Shown here: piece after piece, positions 1-9,086 of the stretch
How positions within the stretch are numbered: the first letter of the stretch is position 1
How the letters are laid out: the number at the start of each line of letters is the position of its first letter
Source of the DNA: Streptomyces sp. SolWspMP-5a-2
GTDB taxonomy: Bacteria > Actinomycetota > Actinomycetes > Streptomycetales > Streptomycetaceae
Direction: 5' to 3'
NCBI RefSeq assembly: GCF_900091845.1
Contig: NZ_FMCI01000115.1
Location: 1-32,605 of the forward strand
Length of the DNA stretch: 32,605 nucleotides
Position numbers and translations under genes: made by a program
The notes under the pieces: generated by a model
Told to the model about the DNA's origin: nothing
The model's input: only the letters and a program-made list of their open reading frames with translations
The model's database searches: none

Positions 1-3000
1 CGGCGACGGCGGGGTCCGCGGGAGGAACTCGGCCGTGCCGGTGGGGCCGCCGCGGGCGGCGCCGAGGCGGTGGGGGCGGCTGCCGGTGCGCCAGGCGGGG
101 CGTGCGGGGCAGGTCCCGTCGTCACCGTCCGGGTCGTGCGGGCCGGTCCGGGTGATCCGGGCGGCCAGCCACCGGTCGCCGCGCAGCGCGAGCTGGTCGT
201 CGGCGGCCGCGAGCAGGGCCAGGGAGCAGGCGGGTGCCCAGTCGGGGCCCGCGGTGTCGATGTCGAGGAGCCGGGGCCGCAGTTCGGGGTGTTCGCGTTG
301 CAGCACCCGCCCGTATCCCCAGTAGAGGGCGGCCCCGGGGTCGGGGGTGTCGTCGGGGACGGCGCTCTGCGCGCGGTCGGTGACGACGGTGAGCCGGGGC
401 AGCGCGGGCAGCGCGGAGCAGACCCGGACCAGGGAGGTGAGGTGGGCGAGTCCGCGCTGCTGGGCGTCGGTGCCGACGCGGGCGCGCGGCGCGAGGAAGA
501 CGATGTGGTCGGCGGGGGCGCCGCCGGCGGTCGTGACCGCGTCCTGCGGGTGGGTGAGGTCGCCGACCGTGGTGACCTCGGCGCCCGCCGCGCGCAGCGC
601 GTCGACGAGGTCGTGGGCGCCGCCGGTGCTGTCGCAGACGGTCCAGCGCCCGGCCGGTGCGCCCGCCCGGTCGGCCCGCCCGGTGTCGGTGACGTCGGTC
701 CAGCGCAGGTGGTGCAGCCGGTCGGCGTCGGGCCCGTGCCGGTCGGTGCCGGGCAGGGGCCGCAGCAGGAGGCCCGCCATGACGAGCAGCGGGCGGCCTT
801 CGCCGTCGTGGACGCGGACGTCGAGGAGGCCGTCGGGGCGGCGCAGGACGTGGGAGCGGAGCGCGGTGACGGGGTCGGGGCCCGCGGACAGGAGGTGGAC
901 GGCGTCGACGGCGACCGGCATCAGCGGTGCGGTGCCGTCGTCGAGGAGCAGCGCCACCTGGAGCGCGCCGTCCCAGAGCACGGGGTGCGGGACCCGGGGG
1001 CGCAGTCCGGCCCCGAGGTCGTCCGGGAGCCGGATCTCGCCGAGGGCCTCGTCGCCGGAGGGGTGGCGGCGCAGGGCGTGGACGGTGCGGAACGCCGGTC
1101 CGTAGACCTGGCCGCGGGCGGCGCAGCGGCGGTAGAACGCGGCCGGGTCCTCGGCGGGCGCGTCGTCGCCCCAGTCGGGGAGGGCGGGGACGTCGGGGGC
1201 CGGGACGTCGGGCCCGGTGCGGACGTCGGCCGACGCGACGGCGTCCCAGGCGGGGGCGCCCTCGGGTAGCGACAGGAGCCGGAACGCGCCACCTCCGGGG
1301 GTGTCCCGCCACTCGGTGGTGAACCTGAGCGGGGTCTCGCCGACCGTCACCTCCTTGCGGAAGCGGACGTCGCGCAGGGCGGCGGGCAGGGTGCCGGTGC
1401 GGGCCAGCGCGGTGTGCAGGGCCAGGGCGAGCATGCCGGTGCCGGGCAGGAGCGCGGTGTCGTAGAGCCGGTGGTCGGGGAGCCAGGGCTGGGCGGCGGG
1501 CGACAGTTCGAGGCTGCCGTGCCACACCCCGGCCCGGCCGGGCGCGGGCGTGAGGGGTGCCTCCAGGCCCTGGACGGCGCCGTGGGCGGGGCGGTGGCCG
1601 TCGGCGGGCCAGAAGCTCTCGCGCTCCATCGGGTAGCAGGGCACCGGGACATGGGTGTGCCGGGGCAGGGTGCCGAAGGGTTCGAGTCCCGCGGTGTAGG
1701 CGCGGGCGAGCGCCTGGGCGACGTCGCGGACGCCCGCGTGGCCGCGGCGGACCGTGGTGAGCAGGGCGAGGGGCTCCTCGCGGTCGGCGGCCTGCTGTTC
1801 CAGCGCGGGGTGCAGCACCGGGTGGGGGCTGATCTCGACGACGTGGGTGACGCCGCTGTCGAAGAGGGCGGCCGCCGAGGCGACGAACTCGACGGGCTCG
1901 CACAGGTTGCGGACCCAGTAGCCGGGTCCGAGCGACGTGCCGTCGACGATCGCGCCCTCGACGATGGACATCAGCGGGACGGTGCCCTCGGTGGGCCGGA
2001 TCGGGGCGAGGGCGGTCAGCAGGTCGTCGCGCAGGACGCCCATCGTGGCGCTGTGGGAGGCGTAGTCGATGCCGACGAGGGCGCAGTAGGTGCCCTCGGC
2101 CTCCAGGAGTTCCTTCAGGGCGAGGACGTGGTCGCGGTCCCCGGCCAGGACGCAGGAGCGGGGGCCGTTGTGCGCGGCGAAGGAGACCTCGTCCTCGAAG
2201 CCCTCCAGGGCGCGCAGGGCGTCCTCGCGGTCGAGGTCGACGGCGAGCATGAGGCCGCGTCCGCTGACCCGTTCGGTGATCAGCGCGCCGCGCCGGGCGA
2301 GGAGGAGGGCGGCGTCGTCGAGGGAGAGGGCGCCCGCGAAGGTGGCGGCGGTGATCTCGCCCTGGCTGGTGCCGAGGACGACGTCGGGCACGACACCGGC
2401 GGCGCCCCAGAGTTCGGCGAGCCCCAGGGACATGGCCCACAGGGCGGGTTGGAGCACGTCGGTGCGGGTGGTCCAGGTGTCGCCGAGGGGTCCCGCGCCG
2501 GGCACGAAGACGTCGGTGAGGTCCCAGTCGACGTGCGGGGCGAGGGCTTTGGCGCACCGGTCGACGACGGCGGCGAAGCGCGGGCTGTCCCGGTAGAGGT
2601 CGACGCCCATCCCGCGCCACTGGGAGCCCTGGCCGGGGAAGACGAAGGCGGTGCGGCCGCGCGGGACGGCCCGTCCGGTGACCAGGACGGTGTCCGGGTC
2701 GCCAGGGGTGCCGGGGTCCTGGAGCGCGGTGAGTCCGGCGGCTGCCTGCCGGAGGTCCCCGGCGACGAAGGCGGCCCGCTCGGCGAAGTGGTCGCGGTGC
2801 CAGGCGAGGGTGCCGGCCAGCGCGGCGGCGGAGTGACCTGCGGCGGGCAGCGCGTCGTGCAGTTGGGCCGCCCGCCGGGCCAGCACCGGGGCGCGGTGGC
2901 CCGACAGGGTGACGACGGGCGGCAGCGCGGTGTCCCGGGCGCGGTCGGGGTCGGGTGCGGACGGCGGGGCGGGCGGCGGTGAGGCGACGACGACATGGGC

Positions 3001-4266
3001 GTTGGTGCCGCCCCAGCCGAAGGAGTTGACGCCCAGGTGGACGGGGCCCTCGGCGGGCAGGGCGAGGGGTTCGCGGACCACGGTGAGGTTGAGGTCGTCG
3101 AACGGGATGCGCGGGTTCAGCTCCTCGGCGTGCAGGGACGGCGGGACGATCCGGTGGCGCAGCGAGAGGAGCACCTTGATGAGCCCGGCGAGCCCCGAAC
3201 TCCCCTCCAGGTGACCGATGTTGGTCTTGACCGAGCCGATCGGCAGCGGGTCGCCGTGCGGGCGGGCGCGGCCCAGGACGGTGCCGAGCGCACCGGCCTC
3301 CGTGGGGTCGCCGCGCTTGGTGCCGGTGCCGTGCGCCTCGACGTAGGAGAGGGCGGTGGCGGGCACGGTGCGGGGGCCGTAGCTGCGGCGCAGCAGGTCC
3401 TCCTGGCCCTCCTGGCTGGGGCTGACGAGGCTGGCCCCGCCGCCGTCGTTGTTGGTGAGGGTGCTGACCAGGACGCCGTGCACCCGGTCGCCGTCGCGCA
3501 GGGCGCGGGAGAGCGTCTTGAGGCAGACGGCGGCGACGCCCTCGCCGCGGACGAAGCCGTTCGCCGACCGGGCGAAGGAGGCGCAGCGTCCGTCGGGCGA
3601 GAGTCCGCCGAAGTGGGTGAGGCCGACGCTGACGTGCGGGTCCATCATCAGGTTGGCGCTGCCGACGAGGGCCGCCTCGATGTCGTGGGCGCGCAGGGCG
3701 CGGGCGGCCAGGTCGAGGGCGACGAGGCCGGAGGAGCAGCCGGTGTCGACGGCGAGGCTGGGGCCGCGGAGTTTCATGAAGTAGGAGAGCCGGTTGGCGA
3801 GGATGTCCCGTCCCGAGCCGACGAGGGTGTGCGCGGTGTGCCCGGCGCCGCGGGCCCGGCGCAGCAGCTCGTAGTCGTGCCAGACGGTGGCGACGTAGAC
3901 GCCGGTGCGGGTGCCCGCGAGGTCGCTCGCGCGCTGTCCGGCGTCCTCCAGGGCCTGCCAGCCGACTTCGAGGAGCAGCCGCTGCTGCGGGTCCATGGCG
4001 GCGGCCTCGCGCGGGGAGATGCCGAAGAACCCGGCGTCGAAGAGGTCGATGTCGTCGAGGAAGCCGCCGACGGCCGGGACGCGCAGCCTGGGGTCGTGCT
4101 GGAGTGCCGCGTCCCAGCGGTCGGCGGGGACGGGGCGGACGGCTTCCCGCCGGTCCATCAGGAGCGTCCAGAGGCTGTCGACGTCGGGCGCGCCGGGGAA
4201 GCGGCCGGCCATGCCGACGACGGCGATCGGTTCCTCGGCACCGGTGGTGGACTGCGCGTTCGTCAT
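1..4266 (-). CDS. Type I polyketide synthase, KS-AT-DH-(KR), 3' end beyond the window
   Basis: This is a multidomain polyketide synthase of which about 1,421 residues are visible. The KS spans about residues 12-435, with active Cys177 in DTGCSSG (usually DTACSSS), His312 in EAHGTGT and His352 in NIGHLEG. The AT follows, with nucleophile Ser634 in GTSQG, where the usual motif is GHSxG. It carries YASH at 735-738, the family signature for methylmalonyl-CoA. A DH domain has His932 (HRLYDTALLP) and Asp1099 (WDGALQ). The structural half of a KR begins before the edge, so KR activity and any ACP cannot be judged. The ATG at 4266 is chosen because the KS begins almost at once; an AAGG about seven bases upstream may be the ribosome site. 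No docking coiled coil is visible. The synthase could be one module of an assembly line or an iterative enzyme. The upstream halogenase points to a halogenated product, which is inference. Confidence 0.95.
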   Translation of the reverse strand, partial: MTNAQSTTGAEEPIAVVGMAGRFPGAPDVDSLWTLLMDRREAVRPVPADRWDAALQHDPRLRVPAVGGFLDDIDLFDAGFFGISPREAAAMDPQQRLLLEVGWQALEDAGQRASDLAGTRTGVYVATVWHDYELLRRARGAGHTAHTLVGSGRDILANRLSYFMKLRGPSLAVDTGCSSGLVALDLAARALRAHDIEAALVGSANLMMDPHVSVGLTHFGGLSPDGRCASFARSANGFVRGEGVAAVCLKTLSRALRDGDRVHGVLVSTLTNNDGGGASLVSPSQEGQEDLLRRSYGPRTVPATALSYVEAHGTGTKRGDPTEAGALGTVLGRARPHGDPLPIGSVKTNIGHLEGSSGLAGLIKVLLSLRHRIVPPSLHAEELNPRIPFDDLNLTVVREPLALPAEGPVHLGVNSFGWGGTNAHVVVASPPPAPPSAPDPDRARDTALPPVVTLSGHRAPVLARRAAQLHDALPAAGHSAAALAGTLAWHRDHFAERAAFVAGDLRQAAAGLTALQDPGTPGDPDTVLVTGRAVPRGRTAFVFPGQGSQWRGMGVDLYRDSPRFAAVVDRCAKALAPHVDWDLTDVFVPGAGPLGDTWTTRTDVLQPALWAMSLGLAELWGAAGVVPDVVLGTSQGEITAATFAGALSLDDAALLLARRGALITERVSGRGLMLAVDLDREDALRALEGFEDEVSFAAHNGPRSCVLAGDRDHVLALKELLEAEGTYCALVGIDYASHSATMGVLRDDLLTALAPIRPTEGTVPLMSIVEGAIVDGTSLGPGYWVRNLCEPVEFVASAAALFDSGVTHVVEISPHPVLHPALEQQAADREEPLALLTTVRRGHAGVRDVAQALARAYTAGLEPFGTLPRHTHVPVPCYPMERESFWPADGHRPAHGAVQGLEAPLTPAPGRAGVWHGSLELSPAAQPWLPDHRLYDTALLPGTGMLALALHTALARTGTLPAALRDVRFRKEVTVGETPLRFTTEWRDTPGGGAFRLLSLPEGAPAWDAVASADVRTGPDVPAPDVPALPDWGDDAPAEDPAAFYRRCAARGQVYGPAFRTVHALRRHPSGDEALGEIRLPDDLGAGLRPRVPHPVLWDGALQVALLLDDGTAPLMPVAVDAVHLLSAGPDPVTALRSHVLRRPDGLLDVRVHDGEGRPLLVMAGLLLRPLPGTDRHGPDADRLHHLRWTDVTDTGRADRAGAPAGRWTVCDSTGGAHDLVDALRAAGAEVTTVGDLTHPQDAVTTAGGAPADHIVFLAPRARVGTDAQQRGLAHLTSLVRVCSALPALPRLTVVTDRAQSAVPDDTPDPGAALYWGYGRVLQREHPELRPRLLDIDTAGPDWAPACSLALLAAADDQLALRGDRWLAARITRTGPHDPDGDDGTCPARPAWRTGSRPHRLGAARGGPTGTAEFLPRTPPSP

Positions 4267-4420
4267 GGGCTGCCTTTTCGTCCGGAGAGGGTGGCCGGGC
4301 GCCGCCCGGGTCCCGGCTGGGTGCGGACGGCGGCGTCACGGATCTCGACGGTCCCGGGCCGGGAGCGGATGTCCGTGGACGGTGCGGTCCCACGCTAGGA
4401 AGGGCGCCGGACCCGGGAGA

Positions 4421-4480
4421 ACCCCCTGTCCGCCACGGCGGGGGGTCCTCCCGGCACCCCCTGACAGGGGCATAGGGGGT
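4421..4480. promoter_or_regulatory. Two tandem inverted repeats upstream of the PKS, candidate activator sites
   Basis: ACCCCCT at 4421-4427 faces GGGGGGT at 4440-4446. ACCCCCT at 4456-4462 faces AGGGGGT at 4474-4480. The two copies start 35 bp apart and have spacers of 12 and 11 bases. They lie 155-215 bp before the PKS start codon in a 294-bp gene-free gap. The arrangement suits a dimeric activator, and the LAL regulator encoded two genes upstream is the obvious candidate. That pairing is inference. Confidence 0.45.
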
Positions 4481-4560
4481 GTGTACGGGGCGGGGGCGGC
4501 GCGCGCCGGGATGCCCGCGCGTGCCGTGTCCCCGGGCGGGTCGCTCCCGCCGCCTGTGGG

Positions 4561-6204
4561 CTACCTGCCGGCCCGCAGCCGCATCCTGACCAGGCCCTTG
4601 CTGGCGTTGATCATGCGGGAGCCGATCTCGGGCGGCGCGTCCCTGCGGCACCAGCGGGCGTTCATGGCCATCTTGGCCGGGGACATCGCGAAGCAGCGGG
4701 TGTCCCGTTCGCCGAACCGGAAGGACGGCGCGATGAAGTCGGCGTCCCCGATGTAGGCGAGGATCTTGCGGGCGGCGTCCCCCGGGGTCTCGGTGCCCGC
4801 CTCGACGGCCTGGCACAGCTCCCGGGTGAAGGGGCCCATACGGGTGAACCCGGCGCTGACCGGGAGCGGGGAGCCGGGGCTGCCGTGCTCCTCCAGCTCG
4901 CGGAAGACGCGGTCGTCGCCGGTGCGCTCGAACCGGTAGTAGGCGTCCTCCAGCATGACGTTGCCGAGCATGGTGCCGAGCATCCAGGTGCGGTTGACGG
5001 CGTTCCACAGCTCGTAGTCGCGGAATCCGACGAACGAGCTGTGCACGAGGTCGTCGTGGAAGTCGAACAGGCCCTGCTGGAGGTCCTCCAGGTGGCCGAA
5101 GCGTGCCATGGACCAGTCGCCGTCCCTGCTGGCCGCGATGAGGCGCCAGCCGAGGGCGTTGACGAGTTCCATGGTGTTGGTCAGGCCGCGGGAGTAGAGG
5201 GCGTCGATGAAGCCCGCGGCGTGCGAGGTGAGGCAGAACCGCTCGCCGACCACCTGCTTGGCGGAGTACTGGAGCCGTCCCGTCGACACCCAGGGGCGGA
5301 CGGCGCGCGCTTCGCGGAACTGGTGGGCGATCTCCGGGAACCGGGCCAGGAAGTCGTCGAACTCCCGCTGCGGGGTGCGGTCGTCCTTGGGGTGGGTGCG
5401 GGGGTCGAGGGTGAGGCCCACGCTGCACAGCGGGTTGAGCGAGTCGGCGTGGTTGTCGAAAGGGATGACCCAGAGCCAGCCGCCGTCGAAGACGTGGTGC
5501 AGGGTGCCGTGGTGCCAGGGGTTGGGCTGGTCGTGGCCGCGGGCGGCGGGCGCGTCGTCGAACGGCTCGACGCCGGTCATGTGGGTGAAGAGGCAGCGGG
5601 AGTGGGTCCTGGCGCGGGTGGGGGTCTCGCGCAGGGCGAACTTCTCGGCGAGCGGTGAGCGGAAGCCGCTGCCGTCGACGACGTACCGGGCGCGGAACTC
5701 CTCGCCGCCGTCGGTGCGCAGGACGGCGCCGGTGGCGGGGTCGGTCTCGATGTCCACGACGCGGGTGTTGAGGCGGGGGTGGGCGCCGTACTTCACGGCC
5801 ACGTGGAAGAGGTAGGCGTCGATGTCCTGGCGGAAGAGGTGGGTCTCGGTGCGCAGCACGGAGGGCACGACGAGCTGGTTGATCTCGTGGCGGTCCTGCG
5901 GGACGCCCTCGCGGTGGTAGACGAACCCGAAGTTCTGTTTCTGCCCGCAGTTGCGCGAGACGTGGTCGCGGATGCCCTTGAAGCTGGACAGGGCGCGCAG
6001 TTCGGGGACCTGGTAGCGGTCGGCGATCAGCCGTGTCATCCCGGAGGTGTAGGGGATGGTGGACTCCCCCACCGCGAACCGCGGGTGGGTGCCGGCGTCG
6101 AGGAGCAGCACCTGCACGCCGTTGCGGGCCAGGACCGCGCCCAGCATCCCGCCGGCCATGCCGCTGCCGAGGATCGCCACATCGTATCGGTCGGTGTGCT
6201 TCAT
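4561..6204 (-). CDS. FAD-dependent halogenase-like enzyme (divergent)
   Basis: The product is a 547-residue flavoprotein of the tryptophan/phenol halogenase superfamily. These cytoplasmic enzymes use FADH2, oxygen and halide to make a hypohalous species that halogenates an activated substrate. The FAD-binding GSGMAG lies at 13-18 and the halogenase motif WLWVIP at 243-248. Lys89, in GQKQNFGF, sits where related halogenases carry the catalytic lysine. The later F-x-x-P-x-x-S-x-G motif reads FIDALYSRG at 332-340, so the usual Pro is Ala335. The start is supported by AGGA six bases before the ATG. The gene lies between the LAL regulator and the PKS on the same strand, so it probably acts on the polyketide or its starter unit. 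With the motif change, a monooxygenase role cannot be excluded. Confidence 0.85.
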   Translation of the reverse strand: MKHTDRYDVAILGSGMAGGMLGAVLARNGVQVLLLDAGTHPRFAVGESTIPYTSGMTRLIADRYQVPELRALSSFKGIRDHVSRNCGQKQNFGFVYHREGVPQDRHEINQLVVPSVLRTETHLFRQDIDAYLFHVAVKYGAHPRLNTRVVDIETDPATGAVLRTDGGEEFRARYVVDGSGFRSPLAEKFALRETPTRARTHSRCLFTHMTGVEPFDDAPAARGHDQPNPWHHGTLHHVFDGGWLWVIPFDNHADSLNPLCSVGLTLDPRTHPKDDRTPQREFDDFLARFPEIAHQFREARAVRPWVSTGRLQYSAKQVVGERFCLTSHAAGFIDALYSRGLTNTMELVNALGWRLIAASRDGDWSMARFGHLEDLQQGLFDFHDDLVHSSFVGFRDYELWNAVNRTWMLGTMLGNVMLEDAYYRFERTGDDRVFRELEEHGSPGSPLPVSAGFTRMGPFTRELCQAVEAGTETPGDAARKILAYIGDADFIAPSFRFGERDTRCFAMSPAKMAMNARWCRRDAPPEIGSRMINASKGLVRMRLRAGR

Positions 6205-6255
6205 AGGGTTCCTGATCCTCCTGGGATGGGTGGTGGTGGACGCCGGGACCGGGGG

Positions 6256-9018
6256 TCACCCGGCGAGCGCCCCCGGCTGTCGCAGCTCGCCCCGGGTACG
6301 GACCCCGAGCTTGCGGAAGACCCTGGTCAGATGCTGTTCGACGGTGCTGACGGTGACGTCGAGCCGGGCGGAGATCTCGCGGTTGCTGAACCCCTGGGCG
6401 GTGAGCGAGGCGACGCGCCGCTCGGCGGGGCTCAGCAGGTCGAGGCCCTGGTCCCGGGGGGCCGCGGCGGCGGAGAGGGCGCGGTGGGCGGGGAGGATGT
6501 CCCGGAAGCGGGCCGCGAGGTGCGGCGCCCGGCACTCCTCGGCCAGTTCCGCGGCCCGGTCGACCAGTTCGGCCGCCGTCTCGGCGCGTCCGGCCCGCAG
6601 GTGGGTGAGGCCCAGTTCGGCGAGCGCGCCCGCGTGCTGGAGGCGGTCGCCCGACCGTTCCAGGAGGGCGACGGCGTTCCTGAGCGGCGCGCCGCGCCGG
6701 GAGGGCGGTCCGACGGCGGCGAGGACCCGCAGGGAGAGGCCCCGGGTGCGGGTCAGCGCCCCGCCGGTCAGCCGCAGTTGCTCGGCGGCCAGGGCGCGGG
6801 CCCGCGCGGTGCCGCCCAGGGCGAGGTGGGCGTGGGCCGCGCCGGACCGCCAGGGGATGAGGGACGGCTGGTCCAAGCGCCAGCGCCGCATCAGGGCACC
6901 GCAGTTGACGAAGTCGTCGAGGGCGGCGCGGGGTTGCCCGGTGGCGAGGTAGTGGTGGCCCCGTGCGTTCAGGTAGTAGAGGCCGAAGCGGCTGTCGAAC
7001 AGGCCCTGCGGGAGCGGCATTTCGACGTATCCGGCCGCCGCCTCGTGGTCGCCGAGGTCGGTGTTCGCCTGGATCAGGTTGGCCAGCGGGCCGCCGATGC
7101 AGACGCCCCAGCTCTCCACCGGGATGCGGGCGAGGGCGGTCTCGGCCAGCTCGCGGGCCTCGCGCGGGCGTCCCTGGCGCAGGGCGACACCGGCCCGCAG
7201 GGAGGAGAACTCGGCGATCCACAGCGGGACCCGGCGGGCCCGTGCCTCGGCCAGCCAGTGGTCGCACCAGGAGGCGGCGGACGCGGTCCGGTCGGCGAAC
7301 AGCAGGGCGGAGACGGCGCAGGTCAGCCACTCGTGGGTGGTGCGGCCCAGGCTCATGGCCCGCATGGCGGCCTCGGCGGACTCCACCACCCGGCGGTCGG
7401 GGCCGTGGCGCAGGACGTCCGAGAGCGCCGCCGCGCCCCGGGTGCGCGGGTCACCGGCGGAGGCGACCCGGGCGGGGGCCGGGCGGCCGCCGGGGACCAG
7501 GCCGGGGTAGGTGACGGAGAGGAGTTCGCGGGTGGCGCGGGCCTCGGCGGCGGCGGTCGGGTCGGTGACGGCGGCGTCGCGGCGTCCGATCCGCTCCACG
7601 GCGTCCGCCGCCTCGACGTACTTCCCGTGCCACAGCAGGTACTTGGCGAGCATCACGGCGTACTGGTCGGGGAGCCGTCCGTCCCTGAGGGCACCGGCCA
7701 GCTCCACCAGGTGCCGGGCTCCCATGGTGGGGTCGAGGACCCAGGTGGCGCCGGCGAGGAGCGCCTTGAGGCGCAGCCGTTCGCCGTCGTCGCGGCAGTG
7801 GCGCAGGGCTGCTTCGAGGCAGGGCCTGGCCGACGCGGGCCTGCTGGCGGCCAGATGGCGTTCGGCGGCCTCCCTGAGCTGGTCCCCGGCCCAGGGTGCG
7901 GTGCCCGTTCCGGCGGCGACGAGGTGGTGGGCGACCCGGACGGCGGGTGCGCCCTGCTCGTAGAGGCGTTCGGCGGCCCTGTGGTGCAGCGCGGCGCGCT
8001 CCTGCCCGGTGCAGCCCGCGAGGGCGGCCGCGGCGGTCGCCGGGTGGCGCAGCCGTCCGCCCGCGAGCAGTCCGGCGTCCTCCAGGGCGCGCAGGCCGCG
8101 GACGCGCACGGTGTCCTCGACGTCGGCGACCCGGGCGACGGTCGTGTCCGCCGGGGCGTCGTCGCGCAGGACGGCCAGCGCCCGCGCGATCCGCAGCAGC
8201 GCGGGCCAGCCGCGGTGCAGGCAGCCGGTGACGGCGTCGGCGAAGGCGTCACCGACGACCAGGCGCTCGGTGGTGGTCCCGGGGTCGGCCGCGCCGTGCC
8301 TGCTGTCCTCGGCGAGCGCCCTGACGAGCAGCGGGTTGCCGCCGCTGACGGCGTGGCACTCGGCGGCGAGCAGCGGCGCGAGGCGGTCGCCGACGTGCGG
8401 GGCGAGGACGGCGGCGGTCCCGTCGACGGAGAGTGCGGGCAGGGCGAGCGGCCGGTGTTCGGGGCGGCGGCGCAGTTCGGCGCGGAGCCGGGGGTCGGCG
8501 GGGCGGGAGAGCCCGCGTTCGGTGAGGACCAGCGCGAGCGCCGCGTCGGACAGCCGCCTGATGAGCAGCAGCAGCCAGTGCAGGGAGAGTTCGTCCATGA
8601 ACTGGACGTCGTCGAGGCACAGCAGCAGCGGGGTGCGGCGGGCCCGGCGTTCGACGTCGGCGCACAGGCGCAGCAGGGCGCGGGACACCGCGGAGTCGAG
8701 GCTCTCGGGGCCGAGCCGGGCGAGGGTGTCACGGGCGCCGGTACCGGCCGGTGCGGGGAGGTTTCCCGGCACCGGTCCGAGGCCGCGGGTCAGCTGGCCG
8801 AGGACGGCGCCCGGGGTCTGCCGCTCGGCCAGCGAGGCGGTGGCGCACCGGACGTCGAAGCCGCGGCGCCTGGCCTCCTCGGCGGCCTCGGCGAGCAGGG
8901 CGGTCTTGCCGCTGCCGATGCCGCCGGTGATCAGCGCGACCTGCCCCTCGCCCCGGGCGGCGCGCTGGATCATGTCGGTGAGTGCGGTCCGCTCCCGGTC
9001 CCGCTCGACCAAGTGCAT
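6256..9018 (-). CDS. LuxR-family transcriptional activator of the LAL type
   Basis: This 920-residue protein has the architecture of the large ATP-binding LuxR regulators that commonly control polyketide clusters. A P-loop ATPase sits at the N-terminus, with Walker A GGIGSGKT at 32-39 and Walker B LLLCLDD at 131-137. A long helical-repeat middle region follows. A LuxR helix-turn-helix ends the protein at about 861-915 (LSPAERRVASLTAQGFSNREIS...TVEQHLTRVFRKLGV). The ATG at 9018 gives the P-loop its normal place near the N-terminus and has AAAGGA about nine bases upstream. An uninterrupted frame continues upstream of it but opposes the antiporter gene, so it was not used. Such proteins usually activate the cluster they sit in. 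The repeats at 4421-4480 are a plausible target. Confidence 0.93.
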   Translation of the reverse strand: MHLVERDRERTALTDMIQRAARGEGQVALITGGIGSGKTALLAEAAEEARRRGFDVRCATASLAERQTPGAVLGQLTRGLGPVPGNLPAPAGTGARDTLARLGPESLDSAVSRALLRLCADVERRARRTPLLLCLDDVQFMDELSLHWLLLLIRRLSDAALALVLTERGLSRPADPRLRAELRRRPEHRPLALPALSVDGTAAVLAPHVGDRLAPLLAAECHAVSGGNPLLVRALAEDSRHGAADPGTTTERLVVGDAFADAVTGCLHRGWPALLRIARALAVLRDDAPADTTVARVADVEDTVRVRGLRALEDAGLLAGGRLRHPATAAAALAGCTGQERAALHHRAAERLYEQGAPAVRVAHHLVAAGTGTAPWAGDQLREAAERHLAASRPASARPCLEAALRHCRDDGERLRLKALLAGATWVLDPTMGARHLVELAGALRDGRLPDQYAVMLAKYLLWHGKYVEAADAVERIGRRDAAVTDPTAAAEARATRELLSVTYPGLVPGGRPAPARVASAGDPRTRGAAALSDVLRHGPDRRVVESAEAAMRAMSLGRTTHEWLTCAVSALLFADRTASAASWCDHWLAEARARRVPLWIAEFSSLRAGVALRQGRPREARELAETALARIPVESWGVCIGGPLANLIQANTDLGDHEAAAGYVEMPLPQGLFDSRFGLYYLNARGHHYLATGQPRAALDDFVNCGALMRRWRLDQPSLIPWRSGAAHAHLALGGTARARALAAEQLRLTGGALTRTRGLSLRVLAAVGPPSRRGAPLRNAVALLERSGDRLQHAGALAELGLTHLRAGRAETAAELVDRAAELAEECRAPHLAARFRDILPAHRALSAAAAPRDQGLDLLSPAERRVASLTAQGFSNREISARLDVTVSTVEQHLTRVFRKLGVRTRGELRQPGALAG

Positions 9019-9086
9019 GCCTGGGTTCCTTTCGCTCCCTGTTCCCGTGCGGTGCGGGCGTGCCGAGTGCGCGCCGTGCGGTGTGT

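Noticed and set aside
122..7330. A 2,402-codon open frame on the minus strand
   Set aside because: It is a frame-shifted shadow of the PKS, halogenase and LAL genes. Its product is Arg/Pro-rich without domains, as expected from out-of-frame GC-rich coding DNA.
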